Below are positions 6,445 to 16,428 of a DNA stretch of 64,000 nt, in pieces. The stretch's first letter is position 1, and each line of letters starts with the position of its first letter. The stretch covers positions 1 to 64,000 of the forward strand of contig NZ_PFGL01000053.1 in assembly GCF_002783505.1 (NCBI RefSeq). The letters run 5' to 3'. The notes under the pieces were generated by a model. It saw only the letters and a list, made by a program, of their open reading frames with translations. It ran no database searches and had not been told where the DNA came from. Origin of the DNA: Shewanella sp. CG12_big_fil_rev_8_21_14_0_65_47_15 (GTDB lineage: Bacteria > Pseudomonadota > Gammaproteobacteria > Enterobacterales > Shewanellaceae). The translations under genes were made by a program, and so were the position numbers.

Positions 6445-7473
6445 TTAATAACCAAACCTTGTCGATTCAAAACTATTCAATAACTTATGGATCAAATAAC
6501 AGAGGAATAAGGTGCCGACTATCGCCACAAAAATACTGCTTACCCGATAGAGCGCACTGAAAATCAGGTCATTACCCGGAGTCAGATATTGGCCAAACAG
6601 GATACCGAGCATGGTCATAGCCCCGAAACCGACACCAGAGCCACTGGCCTCCCTGACATGGGCTTGACTAAAGATCATCAGTCCAATCCACAGCAGAGGT
6701 ACAATTAATATCAATAACCCTGACCAATCATAGAGTAGCAACTGCACTAATACCCCAAACGACACGCCCAGCAGAGTCCCTATGGCACGCTTACGGGCAT
6801 AGTCGAGTGCTCCATTCCAGTGCATTGGGAATAGCAACAACAGAGTCGTTGCCTGCGCCGACATCGAGTCCCGTAGATCAAATATTTGAAATACCAAAAA
6901 TGATGCAGTAGCAATACTGGCACCGAGCAACGCTTCGTGGCGCATTCTATGTGGCGCCTTAGGTCCAGGTTTGTAAGCGGCCCTTGGCTCGATATCGGGC
7001 CAGAGTACCGTCATGGCGTAGGCGATGACCCCCGACAGTGCCGTTGCCCAAAAATTACTGAAGATTAAATCGTTTAAGTCAACACCGGGATAACTAGCAA
7101 AGTGCAGCATGATACTCAGGCTCAGCACACCGTTGGCGCCAAAGAGGAACAAACTGCCGCGGGACATGGCTGCAAAGCGGTAAAGAAACAATAAAAACAC
7201 TAGGGGAGTCATCAAACCGGGATGGCTGCCAAAGAAACCGCCGAGTAACCCAACTTCAACCCCAGCCATCGCCGATGAGGCCAATAATTGGCGCATGGCG
7301 TGACCACTCATCACGGGCACTAAACCCAGTAACAACATAGGGGTGACAGTGAAAAATACCCCGTTACTCCAGCCAAAAATCTTACACAGGGTAAAGCCAA
7401 TCGTCCCCCCCGTCGCAATGCGCAAGCACTGGCGTAAATCATTGGCCGTCAATGGGCTATGGCGTAGTAACAT
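6445..7473 (-). CDS. FUSC/DUF2955-type inner membrane efflux protein
   Basis: The 342-residue polytopic membrane protein has about ten hydrophobic segments in two similar halves. Examples are VFFTVTPMLLLGLVPVMSG near residue 40 and TLLLLFPMHWNGALDYARKR near 210-230. The second half carries the DYARKRAIGTLLG signature typical of FUSC/aromatic-acid-exporter-like proteins. It is the last gene of a marR-hlyD-FUSC set, the usual arrangement for small-molecule efflux like AaeAB or EmrAB-type systems. The substrate is unknown. It starts 15 bases after the hlyD stop. Confidence 0.75.
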   Translation of the reverse strand: MLLRHSPLTANDLRQCLRIATGGTIGFTLCKIFGWSNGVFFTVTPMLLLGLVPVMSGHAMRQLLASSAMAGVEVGLLGGFFGSHPGLMTPLVFLLFLYRFAAMSRGSLFLFGANGVLSLSIMLHFASYPGVDLNDLIFSNFWATALSGVIAYAMTVLWPDIEPRAAYKPGPKAPHRMRHEALLGASIATASFLVFQIFDLRDSMSAQATTLLLLFPMHWNGALDYARKRAIGTLLGVSFGVLVQLLLYDWSGLLILIVPLLWIGLMIFSQAHVREASGSGVGFGAMTMLGILFGQYLTPGNDLIFSALYRVSSIFVAIVGTLFLCYLIHKLLNSFESTRFGY

Positions 7474-7488
7474 GCTCTTCGCCCTATA

Positions 7489-8559
7489 TTAATAGATATA
7501 GTGCAACAGGCTAATCACCTTAATCTGCACCTTAGCAAGCAAACCAAATAGGCCGTTATCTGGCAGCAATTGCACTGTGGCGCGCGCCCCCGCTGGTAGA
7601 TCTTTCATCCCATTGCCATCCAACATTAAGTGCAATCTGAGTCTTTGGGCATCTCGTACCCAACGATCCGATTCCTGCGGCGCCGCTAAACGGCCATTTG
7701 CATCGAATTGCCCTGCACTCACCCCCGCATCGACACTGCTCACCGTCGCCCGATATAAACGGCCAGGCTCACCATCGAACGCGATCAAAGCGGTCGAAGA
7801 TGCGTTAACTCCGCGTAGGCTTTTTTCTCGGAAATCGGCAATAATATCAACTTTATCAGAAACTAATGCGAGCAAAGGTTGCCCCACAGTCGCAAAACTC
7901 CCGACTTCTAACTGCAGGTTAGTCACTATCCCATCCTGATCGGCATGGATTTGGGTATAGGACAAATTAAGCTCGGCTTGGGCTAGATGGTTTTGCGCCT
8001 GACGCACCTTAAGATTCTCTTCGCCATACATCCCACGGCTAACCTTAAGTTTTTCTAGGCGGGCATTGGCCGCTAGCAGATTGGCTTGTGCCGCGTCGGC
8101 ATCGCTATCGGCCTGATCCCGCTGTTGCTGCGATACACCATGGGTGGCATACAGGGCATCGAGGCGCTTTGCTTCTCGGCGTTTTTGTTCTGCCGTAGTT
8201 TGGCTCGCATTCACCTCCGCCTTGGCGGCTAAGAGTGAAGCATCTAACTCGGCATTGTCTTGGCGGGCTTGCTCTAAGGCCAATTTAGCCTGTGATACGG
8301 CCAGCTCATAGGGCGTTGGGTCGACTTGAAACAGCAAATCGCCCTTGGCAACGGCTTGGTTATTCGTCACGGCTATAGTTTGAATTTTGCCACTGATCTG
8401 CGGTGTCACTTTAGTCACCACTCGGGTGGCCATCGCTTGGGGCGTTAATGGCATCATAGTGTCGGCAAACATGAAATAGCCAAATATCAGCACAAAACCG
8501 AGCATGGCAATTTTGACTAAGCGGGCAAATTGTTGATCCGGTGTCATTTTATTTCTCAT
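7489..8559 (-). CDS. HlyD/EmrA-type membrane fusion protein
   Basis: This is a periplasmic adaptor with one N-terminal membrane anchor (IAMLGFVLIFGYFMFA, about 17-32). A lipoyl-like half follows (VTPQISGKIQTIAVTNNQAVAKGD), then a long coiled-coil hairpin rich in Ala/Gln (about 85-175), and the second lipoyl half with IHADQDGIVTNLQLEVGSF. It links the FUSC-like pump downstream to an outer membrane channel, for which no gene is adjacent. Two starts are possible: ATG at 8559, overlapping the end of the regulator gene by 11 bases, or ATG at 8547, just past the regulator's TAA. Neither has a strong ribosome binding site, so translation is probably coupled. Confidence 0.82.
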   Translation of the reverse strand: MRNKMTPDQQFARLVKIAMLGFVLIFGYFMFADTMMPLTPQAMATRVVTKVTPQISGKIQTIAVTNNQAVAKGDLLFQVDPTPYELAVSQAKLALEQARQDNAELDASLLAAKAEVNASQTTAEQKRREAKRLDALYATHGVSQQQRDQADSDADAAQANLLAANARLEKLKVSRGMYGEENLKVRQAQNHLAQAELNLSYTQIHADQDGIVTNLQLEVGSFATVGQPLLALVSDKVDIIADFREKSLRGVNASSTALIAFDGEPGRLYRATVSSVDAGVSAGQFDANGRLAAPQESDRWVRDAQRLRLHLMLDGNGMKDLPAGARATVQLLPDNGLFGLLAKVQIKVISLLHYIY

Positions 8560-9028
8560 TAAAGGTTTCGGTAGTCTTGGTCAGTTTGGCTAAGGCGTTA
8601 TCGCTGATCAGGCCAATAATGCGTTCAAATTCGCTGAGCTCACTGGCACTGATCCCTGAGAGCAACTCACGCCGCACTTGAATAATCCGCGCTTCCATTT
8701 GCTTTAACACATCCCGCCCCGCGGGTGTCAGGCTCACAATTCTGGCCCGCTTGTCCTTGGCGCAGCAATGGCGCTCGACCAAACCTTGCTCCTCCATTTG
8801 GCCTAAAGTCCGCATCAAAGAGGCCAGTTCAATTTCTAACGCATCGGCCAACACTTTCTGGCTGATATTGTCGCCAAGGCGCAGCAGCTTCCACAGTGCC
8901 GTCCATCTAGGATGGGTCAATCCGAGAGGGGCGAGTTCAGTATCTGCGACCGTACGCCACAGCCGATGCAGACGCCCTAAATGTTCCGCGAGGGATAATT
9001 CCTTTAAACGCTCTAATTCTGTTTGCAT
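8549..9028 (-). CDS. MarR-family transcriptional regulator of the efflux operon
   Basis: The winged-helix regulator is about 159 residues. The helix-turn-helix lies in SQKVLADALEIELASLMRTL, followed by the wing DKRARIVSLTPAGRDV. The frame extends to 9061, but that longer start would lie inside a perfect palindrome. ATG at 9028 has GGTGAG 5 bases upstream and is preferred. It heads the operon with hlyD and the FUSC-like gene. The palindrome just upstream is a likely self-operator. MarR proteins usually repress such pumps and are released by phenolic ligands; the ligand here is unknown. Confidence 0.82.
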   Translation of the reverse strand: MQTELERLKELSLAEHLGRLHRLWRTVADTELAPLGLTHPRWTALWKLLRLGDNISQKVLADALEIELASLMRTLGQMEEQGLVERHCCAKDKRARIVSLTPAGRDVLKQMEARIIQVRRELLSGISASELSEFERIIGLISDNALAKLTKTTETFNEK

Positions 9029-9040
9029 CACGCTCACCAC

Positions 9041-9087
9041 TTTACTTAGCCTGCTAAGCATTATACTTAGTTAGCAGGCTAAGTAAA
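9041..9087. promoter_or_regulatory. 17-bp perfect inverted repeat, likely operator of the MarR-type regulator
   Basis: The arms TTTACTTAGCCTGCTAA (9041-9057) and its exact complement (9071-9087) are separated by 13 bases (GCATTATACTTAG). It starts 12 bases upstream of the preferred marR start. Its length, perfection and position make it a strong operator candidate for autoregulation. A further half-site-like ACTAAG follows at 9087-9092. Confidence 0.7.
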
Positions 9088-9274
9088 CTAAGATAAAAGC
9101 TACCATAGCCCATTTTCAGGGATATTTTTGAGCTAACTTAATGAAAAATAATTCAATTAATTTTTTTGAATATTATCAAAAATACGATTAGCAAGAAAAA
9201 GAAGAAAAGGTAAAACCGATACAATAGAAATGAATACCCAAGATGAAACATACATTTTGTTAGATTTTAAAAGC

Positions 9275-9304
9275 AAAAAAGCACCGATGAGGATCGGTGC
9301 TTTT
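9275..9304. terminator. Bidirectional-looking terminator after metF
   Basis: AAAAAAGCACCGAT-GAGG-ATCGGTGCTTTT is a perfect stem with A and T runs on both sides. On the minus strand it lies 26 bases past the metF stop. The neighbouring 9088-9274 stretch is AT-rich and holds no gene. Confidence 0.85.
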
Positions 9305-9330
9305 AGCATAGTAACTTATTAAACAATCAC

Positions 9331-10290
<960 letters not shown>

Positions 10291-10296
10291 TTAAAT

Positions 10297-10320
10297 GGAC
10301 GTTTGGACGTCCATATGTCC
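10297..10320. promoter_or_regulatory. MetJ operator: three tandem met boxes upstream of metF
   Basis: The 8-mers GGACGTTT, GGACGTCC and ATATGTCC follow head to tail. MetJ binds tandem repeats of AGACGTCT with S-adenosylmethionine as corepressor. The metJ gene is in this window (14238-14552), and the same motif occurs in front of metB and metJ. Confidence 0.85.
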
Positions 10321-10416
10321 ATATACTAGAGAAACTGAGGTGTAAGTCAAGCCCCAAAATGCCCATAAACCGCATTTAATCTCTGTTAACTCGATAGATT
10401 TATTCTAGCCAATAAA

Positions 10417-10438
10417 AAAGGACTCGAATGAGTCCTTT
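10417..10438 (-). terminator. Terminator of metBL
   Basis: AAAGGACTC-GAAT-GAGTCCTTT is a 9-bp stem. On the minus strand it is followed by TTTTATT, 19 bases beyond the metL stop. Confidence 0.8.
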
Positions 10439-10456
10439 AAGTTTTTGAATTTAAAT

Positions 10457-12850
10457 CTATTCCTGCAATAGATCGCGGCAGATCTGCGTCAGATCCGACT
10501 GCACCGCTGCCGCCGTCACTTCCCGCCCTGCGCCCGGTCCACGGATGATCAGAGGGTTGCCTTGATAGAAGGCGCTGCGGATCACAAACACGTTATCCCC
10601 CGGCGTTAAATTAGCGTAGGGATGATGGGCATCGATCCATTGCAAACCGACTTCAGCTTTAAGCTCTGGCCCGCTATTATCTAAGGATGCCACGTATCTG
10701 AGCACCTTATTTTGCTCCGCCGCCGCGCCATATTGTTGTTGTAATTCATCGTCTAATTCAGCGATCCGCCCAAGGAATTGCTCTAAGGGAATATCCGCCA
10801 AATGTGCAGGTACTAATGAGCGCAGTTCAATATCTTCAAGCTCGATTTCAAGACCGATCTCGCGGGCCAGAATCAACAACTTACGCTGCATATCACGACC
10901 AGACAGGTCGTCGCGGGGATCCGGCTCAGTAATACCTAAGCCTCTAGCTTCAATCACTAATTCAGAAAAAGGCTTACTGGTATCGTATTTCTCAAATAAC
11001 CAACACAGAGTGCCAGAGAAAATCCCGCCTACAGCCTCAACGCTATCACCGCTATTACACAGATCATTTAACGCATGCTGGATGGGTAAGCCCGCACCAC
11101 AACTGGCGTTATAGCGCCAAAATAAGCGACGATTACCCAATTGCTGCTTTAACTCACGGTAGAAGGGCAATGGGCCAGAACCTGCGAGTTTATTCGCGCT
11201 CACCACATGGATGCCGCGCTCAAACAGCTCTGGATATTGCAGCGTTAAACTGGCGCTGGCACTGATATCTAAGGCCACCAGCTCATCGCAGTTAACTTGC
11301 TCTAACTGTTCGAACAAGTGCTCATACTGCCAAGGCGTTGCTTGCGTATCGAACTCAGCCTGCCAATTGGCTAAGTTAATGCCGGCAGATTTGATCAGAG
11401 CCTTGCTCGAGCTAACTAATCCCACTAACTCAACCTTAGCCTCCAACTCATGGTCAAGTGAGGGCGATACCGACTTAAACAGATTGACCCAAGCCTCGCC
11501 GATATTGCCCACACCGAGCAGCAGGACACCAATGCGTTTACGCGGCCCCGCACAGCGGCGGTGCACCTTTTGCGTTAACAGATTCACCTGCGACTGTGGC
11601 ACTAGCGTTACTAAACTTAAATCACCACTAAACAAAGGTTTAGCATCGCGGCTCAGTAAACGGGCAAAACCGCGGCGATAGTGTTCGGCATCGGCACTGA
11701 CTAATGCCACTAGGCCAAGATCGGTATTGATCTGCTGATCGCTGATCCCTAACGCTTGTGCCTCGGTATCGAGTAATCTTTGCACTTGTTTTTGATTCTC
11801 AGCGGTATAGGCAAGCTCAACCCTTTGGTGAGCAGAGGTCCAATGGGCTAATGGCGTTAAACCCGCGGCGATCAATAGATCTAATAGGCTTGTTAATTCG
11901 CCCGTGAGCTTAAAGCCGAATAAGACGACTGCATTGAGGTTAGTCACCACGGGCGCGCTCGCCGACGAGCTGTGGGGCGCGATCAAGGTAAAGTCAGTGT
12001 GGGACGCATAACTTGAACGCACCGCTAAGCTCACTTCAGTATTAAACAGCGGCTGCAGAGTGCGCGAATGCAATACTGGCGAGCCTAAACGCGCTAGGCG
12101 ATCGGCTTCGGCAAGTGACATGCTTTTCAATAGCTTGGCATCGTTGATTTTATTCGGATCGGCGTTGAACACCCCTTCCACATCGGTCCAAATGGTCACC
12201 CGCTCGATATCGGCAAGGCTAGCAATTAAGCTGGCACTAAAATCTGAGCCATTACGACCGAGTAACAAGGTATCGCCACGCTCGTTAGCACAGATAAAAC
12301 CTGTGATCACTAAGCGTTCATTGGGATGGGCGGCTAATAGGGCTTGTACTTTAGTGCGGGATTCCTGCACCCGAATTTGCGGCACGGCAGCTTCATCGGC
12401 CACTAAGATTGAGCAGGCATCCACATGGCTTGCGGCCACGCCAGATTCGCGCAGCAGCGCCGCCATTAAACGCGCCGACCAACGCTCGCCAAAACTCACC
12501 ACCTGGTTAACTTGGTAGTCATTACGCTCGTCTAAGGACAATAAACTGATAAGCTGCGCTTTATCCGTGGTTAAGCGCTCACGCAGATCCCGGGCCTGTT
12601 CATTCGACAATAACTGCTCAATCAACCCCTGCTGGTAACTGATCAGCACTTGTAATTCTTCCTGCCATAGCTGACCCGCATCACGCAGCGCTAATAATTT
12701 ATACAGGAAATTCGTGCTCTTACCCGCCGCAGAGACCACCACAAGATCATCACTATGACCGTGGGTTAACAGGATATGGGCGACTCGGCGATAACAATCG
12801 GCATCCGCTAAACTGGAGCCACCAAATTTATGTAAGTGACAACGTGCCAT
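10457..12850 (-). CDS. metL: Bifunctional aspartate kinase / homoserine dehydrogenase II
   Basis: The 797 residues are close to E. coli MetL. The N-terminal kinase begins with KFGGSSLAD (8-16) and has SFGERWSARL and LLGRNGSDFSASL. A regulatory linker follows. The C-terminal homoserine dehydrogenase carries the nucleotide-binding GVLLLGVGNIGEAW (about 440) and VSANKLAGSGPL. It catalyses the first and third steps from aspartate to homoserine, feeding MetB. ThrA is the alternative, but the metB neighbour decides for MetL. The start has GAGGAA upstream and lies 11 bases after the metB stop, giving a metBL operon under MetJ. Confidence 0.95.
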   Translation of the reverse strand: MARCHLHKFGGSSLADADCYRRVAHILLTHGHSDDLVVVSAAGKSTNFLYKLLALRDAGQLWQEELQVLISYQQGLIEQLLSNEQARDLRERLTTDKAQLISLLSLDERNDYQVNQVVSFGERWSARLMAALLRESGVAASHVDACSILVADEAAVPQIRVQESRTKVQALLAAHPNERLVITGFICANERGDTLLLGRNGSDFSASLIASLADIERVTIWTDVEGVFNADPNKINDAKLLKSMSLAEADRLARLGSPVLHSRTLQPLFNTEVSLAVRSSYASHTDFTLIAPHSSSASAPVVTNLNAVVLFGFKLTGELTSLLDLLIAAGLTPLAHWTSAHQRVELAYTAENQKQVQRLLDTEAQALGISDQQINTDLGLVALVSADAEHYRRGFARLLSRDAKPLFSGDLSLVTLVPQSQVNLLTQKVHRRCAGPRKRIGVLLLGVGNIGEAWVNLFKSVSPSLDHELEAKVELVGLVSSSKALIKSAGINLANWQAEFDTQATPWQYEHLFEQLEQVNCDELVALDISASASLTLQYPELFERGIHVVSANKLAGSGPLPFYRELKQQLGNRRLFWRYNASCGAGLPIQHALNDLCNSGDSVEAVGGIFSGTLCWLFEKYDTSKPFSELVIEARGLGITEPDPRDDLSGRDMQRKLLILAREIGLEIELEDIELRSLVPAHLADIPLEQFLGRIAELDDELQQQYGAAAEQNKVLRYVASLDNSGPELKAEVGLQWIDAHHPYANLTPGDNVFVIRSAFYQGNPLIIRGPGAGREVTAAAVQSDLTQICRDLLQE

Positions 12851-12861
12851 CTATTATTCCT

Positions 12862-14025
12862 CTACTGACAAGCCGCAGCGGCGGCTAATCCTGCTTGAAT
12901 ATCTGCAACTAAATCGGCGGCATCTTCAATACCCACCGATAAACGCAATAGGGTGTCCTTAATGCCCGCCTCGAAGCGCGCCTGCGGCTCCATCGCTCTG
13001 TGGGTCATAGTTGCGGGCACGGCCACTAAACTTTCGACGCCACCTAAACTTTCCGCCACGCTAAATAAGCTGAGTGCACCTAAAAAGGCCACCACTTCGG
13101 CCTCGCCGCCCTTGAGCTCAAAACTCAGCATAGCGCCAAAGCCCTTCTGTTGCTTGGCTGCAATGGCATGGCCCGGGTGATCCGCAAGCCCTGGGTAATA
13201 GACTCTACTCACCACAGGGCTTTGGGTTAATACCTCAACAATGCGCTGGGCATTGGTTTGATGTTCGCGAATGCGCACCGCTAGCGTACGTAGGCCGCGC
13301 AGGGTTAAGTAACTGTCGAAGGCCGAGCCCGTTAGCCCTAGAGTATTCGACCACCAGTGTAAGCTTTCACCGATTTGTGCATCTTTGGCGACCACAGCGC
13401 CGCCAACCACATCGCTGTGACCATTGATATATTTAGTGGTGGAGTGGATAACGATATCCGCGCCTAACAATAGGGGTTGTTGCAATATCGGCGATAAAAA
13501 AGTGTTATCGACCACCACCAGCGCGCCGACACTATGGCTCGCCTTAGCAATGGCCTCGATATCCACCACTCGCAATAGCGGGTTAGACGGGGTTTCGAGC
13601 CACACCATCTTAGGATTTTGCGCAATCGCGGCGGCTAATGCCTGACTATCGGTTTGATCGACCACAATCAGCTTAAACTGGCCTTTCTTCGCCAAGTTAG
13701 TAAATAAACGGTAGGAACCGCCGTAACAATCGTGAGGCACGACCAATAGATCATCGGGGCCAAGCAAAGTGGTCACTAAGGTGATGGCCGCCATGCCAGT
13801 GCAGGTCACTATACCAGTCGCGCCCTTTTCTAATTGGGCTAATGCTTCACCTAAAATGCAGCGCGTTGGATTGCCTGAACGGCTGTAATCAAACTCACGG
13901 GGATTTTTATGACCATCGAAGGCGTAATTAGTCGACAAATAAATCGGTGGCACAACTGCGCCATATTGAGTATCGCTTTCGATACCCTGACGCACTGCCA
14001 GTGTGGCTAATTGACGCTCTGCCAT
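12862..14025 (-). CDS. metB: Cystathionine gamma-synthase
   Basis: MetB is a PLP enzyme that joins the O-succinylhomoserine carbon chain to cysteine. The 387 residues fit the family. The cofactor Lys198 is in HSTTKYINGHSD, the phosphate-binding region is TCTGMAAIT, and DNTFLSP holds the PLP-contacting Asp. Cystathionine beta-lyase and homocysteine synthase are relatives, but the order metJ-metB-metL is the classic one. AGGAG lies 9 bases before the ATG. MetJ boxes at 14057-14080 lie just upstream of the start. Confidence 0.95.
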   Translation of the reverse strand: MAERQLATLAVRQGIESDTQYGAVVPPIYLSTNYAFDGHKNPREFDYSRSGNPTRCILGEALAQLEKGATGIVTCTGMAAITLVTTLLGPDDLLVVPHDCYGGSYRLFTNLAKKGQFKLIVVDQTDSQALAAAIAQNPKMVWLETPSNPLLRVVDIEAIAKASHSVGALVVVDNTFLSPILQQPLLLGADIVIHSTTKYINGHSDVVGGAVVAKDAQIGESLHWWSNTLGLTGSAFDSYLTLRGLRTLAVRIREHQTNAQRIVEVLTQSPVVSRVYYPGLADHPGHAIAAKQQKGFGAMLSFELKGGEAEVVAFLGALSLFSVAESLGGVESLVAVPATMTHRAMEPQARFEAGIKDTLLRLSVGIEDAADLVADIQAGLAAAAACQ

Positions 14026-14056
14026 GGGTGGACTCCTAAATTCGGTAGACTGATAG

Positions 14057-14080
14057 AGATGTCTGGACGTCTAAATGTAC
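14057..14080. promoter_or_regulatory. MetJ operator for metB
   Basis: Tandem boxes AGATGTCT, GGACGTCT and AAATGTAC lie 32 bases upstream of the metB start. The middle box differs from the AGACGTCT consensus at one position. Confidence 0.85.
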
Positions 14081-14111
14081 CTAAGCCCAACCCTATCGTC
14101 AATAGGCGTTA

Positions 14112-14135
14112 AGACGTTTAGACGTCTAAACATAA
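14112..14135. promoter_or_regulatory. MetJ operator in the metB/metJ divergent region
   Basis: Boxes AGACGTTT, AGACGTCT (a perfect consensus at 14120-14127) and AAACATAA are in tandem. With the array at 14057-14080, it gives two separate operators, fitting control of both metBL and metJ itself. Confidence 0.85.
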
Positions 14136-14237
14136 AGAAATCTGTTTGCAATCCCCAAGAAATAGTAGCAATAATTTGACTGTTGTTTGTAAGGGTTTAA
14201 AATCTGCCCCGAATTTAGCGTTATAACAGGTGAGTCA

Positions 14238-14552
14238 ATGACTGAATGGAATGGGGAATACATCAGCCCCTATGCTGAACATGGCAAGAAGAATGAACAA
14301 GTAAAAAAAATTACTGTGTCTATTCCGCTCAAGGTGCTTAAGGTCCTCACGGACGAACGCACTCGTCGTCAGGTCAATAATTTGCGTCACGCCACCAACA
14401 GTGAACTGTTGTGTGAGGCATTTTTGCATGCCTATACAGGCCAGCCTTTGCCTAACGATGAAGATCTGTCAAAGGACAGCCCCGACAGCATTCCCGCCGA
14501 AGCCAAGTTGCTGATGGACGAAATGGGAATCGAGTGGGAAGACATGGAATAG
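14238..14552 (+). CDS. metJ: Methionine repressor
   Basis: The 104-residue ribbon-helix-helix repressor is nearly superposable on E. coli Met[20 protein letters not shown] is the DNA-contacting beta strand region, followed by [20 protein letters not shown] and [12 protein letters not shown]. It binds S-adenosylmethionine as corepressor and met boxes in tandem. AGGTGAG precedes the ATG. It is divergent from metBL, with two box arrays in between, and it is followed by a perfect terminator. Confidence 0.97.
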   Translation: MTEWNGEYISPYAEHGKKNEQVKKITVSIPLKVLKVLTDERTRRQVNNLRHATNSELLCEAFLHAYTGQPLPNDEDLSKDSPDSIPAEAKLLMDEMGIEWEDME

Positions 14553-14603
14553 CGACTCGTCGCTTCCAAGACTGCAGTTACTTTCAAGATCACAGTGCTC
14601 ATC

Positions 14604-14629
14604 AATAGGGATCGTTAACGATCCCTATT
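14604..14629 (+). terminator. Terminator of metJ
   Basis: AATAGGGATCG-TTAA-CGATCCCTATT is a perfect 11-bp stem, followed by TGTTT. It covers a TTG at 14629 that could otherwise be read as the start of the next gene, which supports a later start there. Confidence 0.75.
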
Positions 14630-14646
14630 TGTTTATATGGAACCCT

Positions 14647-15390
14647 ATGTTTTCTATGATAGATCCACAGACACTCGCCTTGGCCTCGCTGATTGTGTTT
14701 CTGGGCGCCTTAACCCAGAGCCTGATTGGCTTTGGCCTTGCGGTGGTCGCCAGTCCTTTGCTGTATATCGTCGACCCCGATCTCGTGCCCGGTCCCGTTA
14801 TTGCCATGGGCTTTTCGATCTCCCTATTGACCCTGATCCGTGAACGAGGTCATTTAGAATTCAATGGCTTGCAATATGCACTCCTAGGCCGCGTGCCCGG
14901 TGGTTTTATCGGCGCGAGCCTATTGCTGTTTGCGCCTCAGCCCATACTCGGGTTATCCATTGCCGCCATTGTGGCTGTCGCGGTGATCCTCAGCCTGTAT
15001 AAATTCAGCCTGCCCGTGAATAAGAAAACCCTCTTTGGAGCGGGGGTGATTTCAGGGATTTTTGGCAATATCGCCGCTATTGGTGGCCCGCCGATGGCAA
15101 TTTTATTATCGGGTAAGGATGTCTCGCAATTTAGGGCCGCACTATCGGCATTTTTTATTTTTAGCTCCACCATAGCCATAGTGATTCTCGCCGTAACGGG
15201 TCTGCTCGAGATCAAACATGTATGGCTATCCCTACTGTTATTACCCTCGGTGCTCCTAGGTTATCTGGTGGCCGGTAAACTGGTAGGCAGAGTCGATAAG
15301 CATAAAACCAAAATAGCGACCTTATTGCTGTGTGTGATAAGCGCACTGGTGCTGACCATTAAATCTGTACTTGAACTATTACCCCAGTAG
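14647..15390 (+). CDS. TauE/SafE-family membrane protein, putative sulfite or sulfonate exporter
   Basis: The roughly 247-residue protein has about eight hydrophobic helices, in two halves typical of the family: ALTQSLIGFGLAVVASPLL (about 20-40) and ISGIFGNIAAIGGPPMAILL (about 135-155, with the family GGPP motif). The family moves sulfur-containing organic anions or sulfite. The ATG at 14647 follows a weak GGAA; an earlier TTG lies inside the metJ terminator. It is convergent with psrABC, whose thiosulfate reduction yields sulfite, so sulfite export is a reasonable inference. Confidence 0.8.
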   Translation: MFSMIDPQTLALASLIVFLGALTQSLIGFGLAVVASPLLYIVDPDLVPGPVIAMGFSISLLTLIRERGHLEFNGLQYALLGRVPGGFIGASLLLFAPQPILGLSIAAIVAVAVILSLYKFSLPVNKKTLFGAGVISGIFGNIAAIGGPPMAILLSGKDVSQFRAALSAFFIFSSTIAIVILAVTGLLEIKHVWLSLLLLPSVLLGYLVAGKLVGRVDKHKTKIATLLLCVISALVLTIKSVLELLPQ

Positions 15391-15418
15391 TTGCCACACG
15401 CCCTATAAAATCCTATTA

Positions 15419-15447
15419 AAAAAGCACCAATAGCATTGGTGCTTTTT
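15419..15447. terminator. Bidirectional terminator between tauE-like gene and psrC
   Basis: AAAAAGCACCAAT-AGC-ATTGGTGCTTTTT is a perfect 13-bp stem with T runs on both strands, placed between two convergent genes. Confidence 0.85.
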
Positions 15448-15478
15448 ACTTTATATCAATCAGTTAACTGCATTGCAT

Positions 15479-16426
15479 TCAGCTTAAATAGCTTTGCCCT
15501 GCGTACACAATAAAGTGCCTTAAGGCGAGTACGCCCGTTAAGCTCGCGCAGGCCACCATAATCATCGCGCCCTTAGTGTGGCGAGTCGCGGCGGGTAGCA
15601 GCATAAACAGCAATGGAATACCAAAGCCGATACCGACAACGCCAATCCAGAACACGCTTGCCCATAGCCCAGAGGTTAACGATGCCAGCGCCGCAGCCGC
15701 TGCGCCGCCCTTGAAGTACAAGGCGCAGAACAACATAAACAGAAACAGAATTTCAATCGCCATCACAGGCAATTCTAAACCGTGCATCTTCACTAAAGTT
15801 TTGTCGTGGCTGTCAGTCTTAAACATCAGCAACGCCAGTACCGCATTGGCCGCAGCGCCCGCCGACAAACCCGACACTAAAAACAGCGCAGGCAGTACCG
15901 CAGTGTTGAGCATAGGATAGGCATTCATCGCCGAAATTAAGAAGCCAGTGTAAGCCCCTACGCCAATCGCGAGGACAAACAACAATACTTCAATCAGCTT
16001 TCGAAATGGCATAAGTAACTTAGCGATAGGCGTGAGGAAACCCAAACCCCATTTTGGTAAGTCATCCCGCAGCACAATAATGGCGTATGCAAAGGCCAAG
16101 GGAGAATACGCCAGCAGCGCCAGCACCCCGATTGCCATCACAGACTGGAAGTTATAGTGAATTAAGATCAACCAGAAGTGGAATGGTTTGGTTAAGTCAA
16201 ACACTAAGCAAGCTAGACCTAAGCTAATTGCCACAGGCCCAATAATGGCTGCCGCCTTAAGAATGCTGCTTTCGGCTCCCGCGCTGAGCTCCTTATTCGC
16301 CCAGCGCAAACCAATGCCAATCAGTAAACTGCCCGCGGATAACCCCGCCATAAACAGGTAAACGGCGATGACCCAGTGCCAAGTGACAGGATCATATTGC
16401 GCCATGTCGCCCCAAGTATTGTTCAT
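15479..16426 (-). CDS. psrC: PsrC/NrfD-type quinol-oxidising membrane subunit
   Basis: This 315-residue NrfD-family protein has about eight to nine membrane helices (for example WHWVIAVYLFMAGLSAGSLL at residues about 16-35). It anchors the reductase and passes electrons from menaquinol. I start it at the ATG at 16426, two bases after the psrB stop, with a GGGGGG ribosome binding site; the open frame begins at a TTG at 16432. It is the third gene of psrABC. phsC is an equivalent name. Confidence 0.85.
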   Translation of the reverse strand: MNNTWGDMAQYDPVTWHWVIAVYLFMAGLSAGSLLIGIGLRWANKELSAGAESSILKAAAIIGPVAISLGLACLVFDLTKPFHFWLILIHYNFQSVMAIGVLALLAYSPLAFAYAIIVLRDDLPKWGLGFLTPIAKLLMPFRKLIEVLLFVLAIGVGAYTGFLISAMNAYPMLNTAVLPALFLVSGLSAGAAANAVLALLMFKTDSHDKTLVKMHGLELPVMAIEILFLFMLFCALYFKGGAAAAALASLTSGLWASVFWIGVVGIGFGIPLLFMLLPAATRHTKGAMIMVACASLTGVLALRHFIVYAGQSYLS

Positions 16427-16428
16427 AA

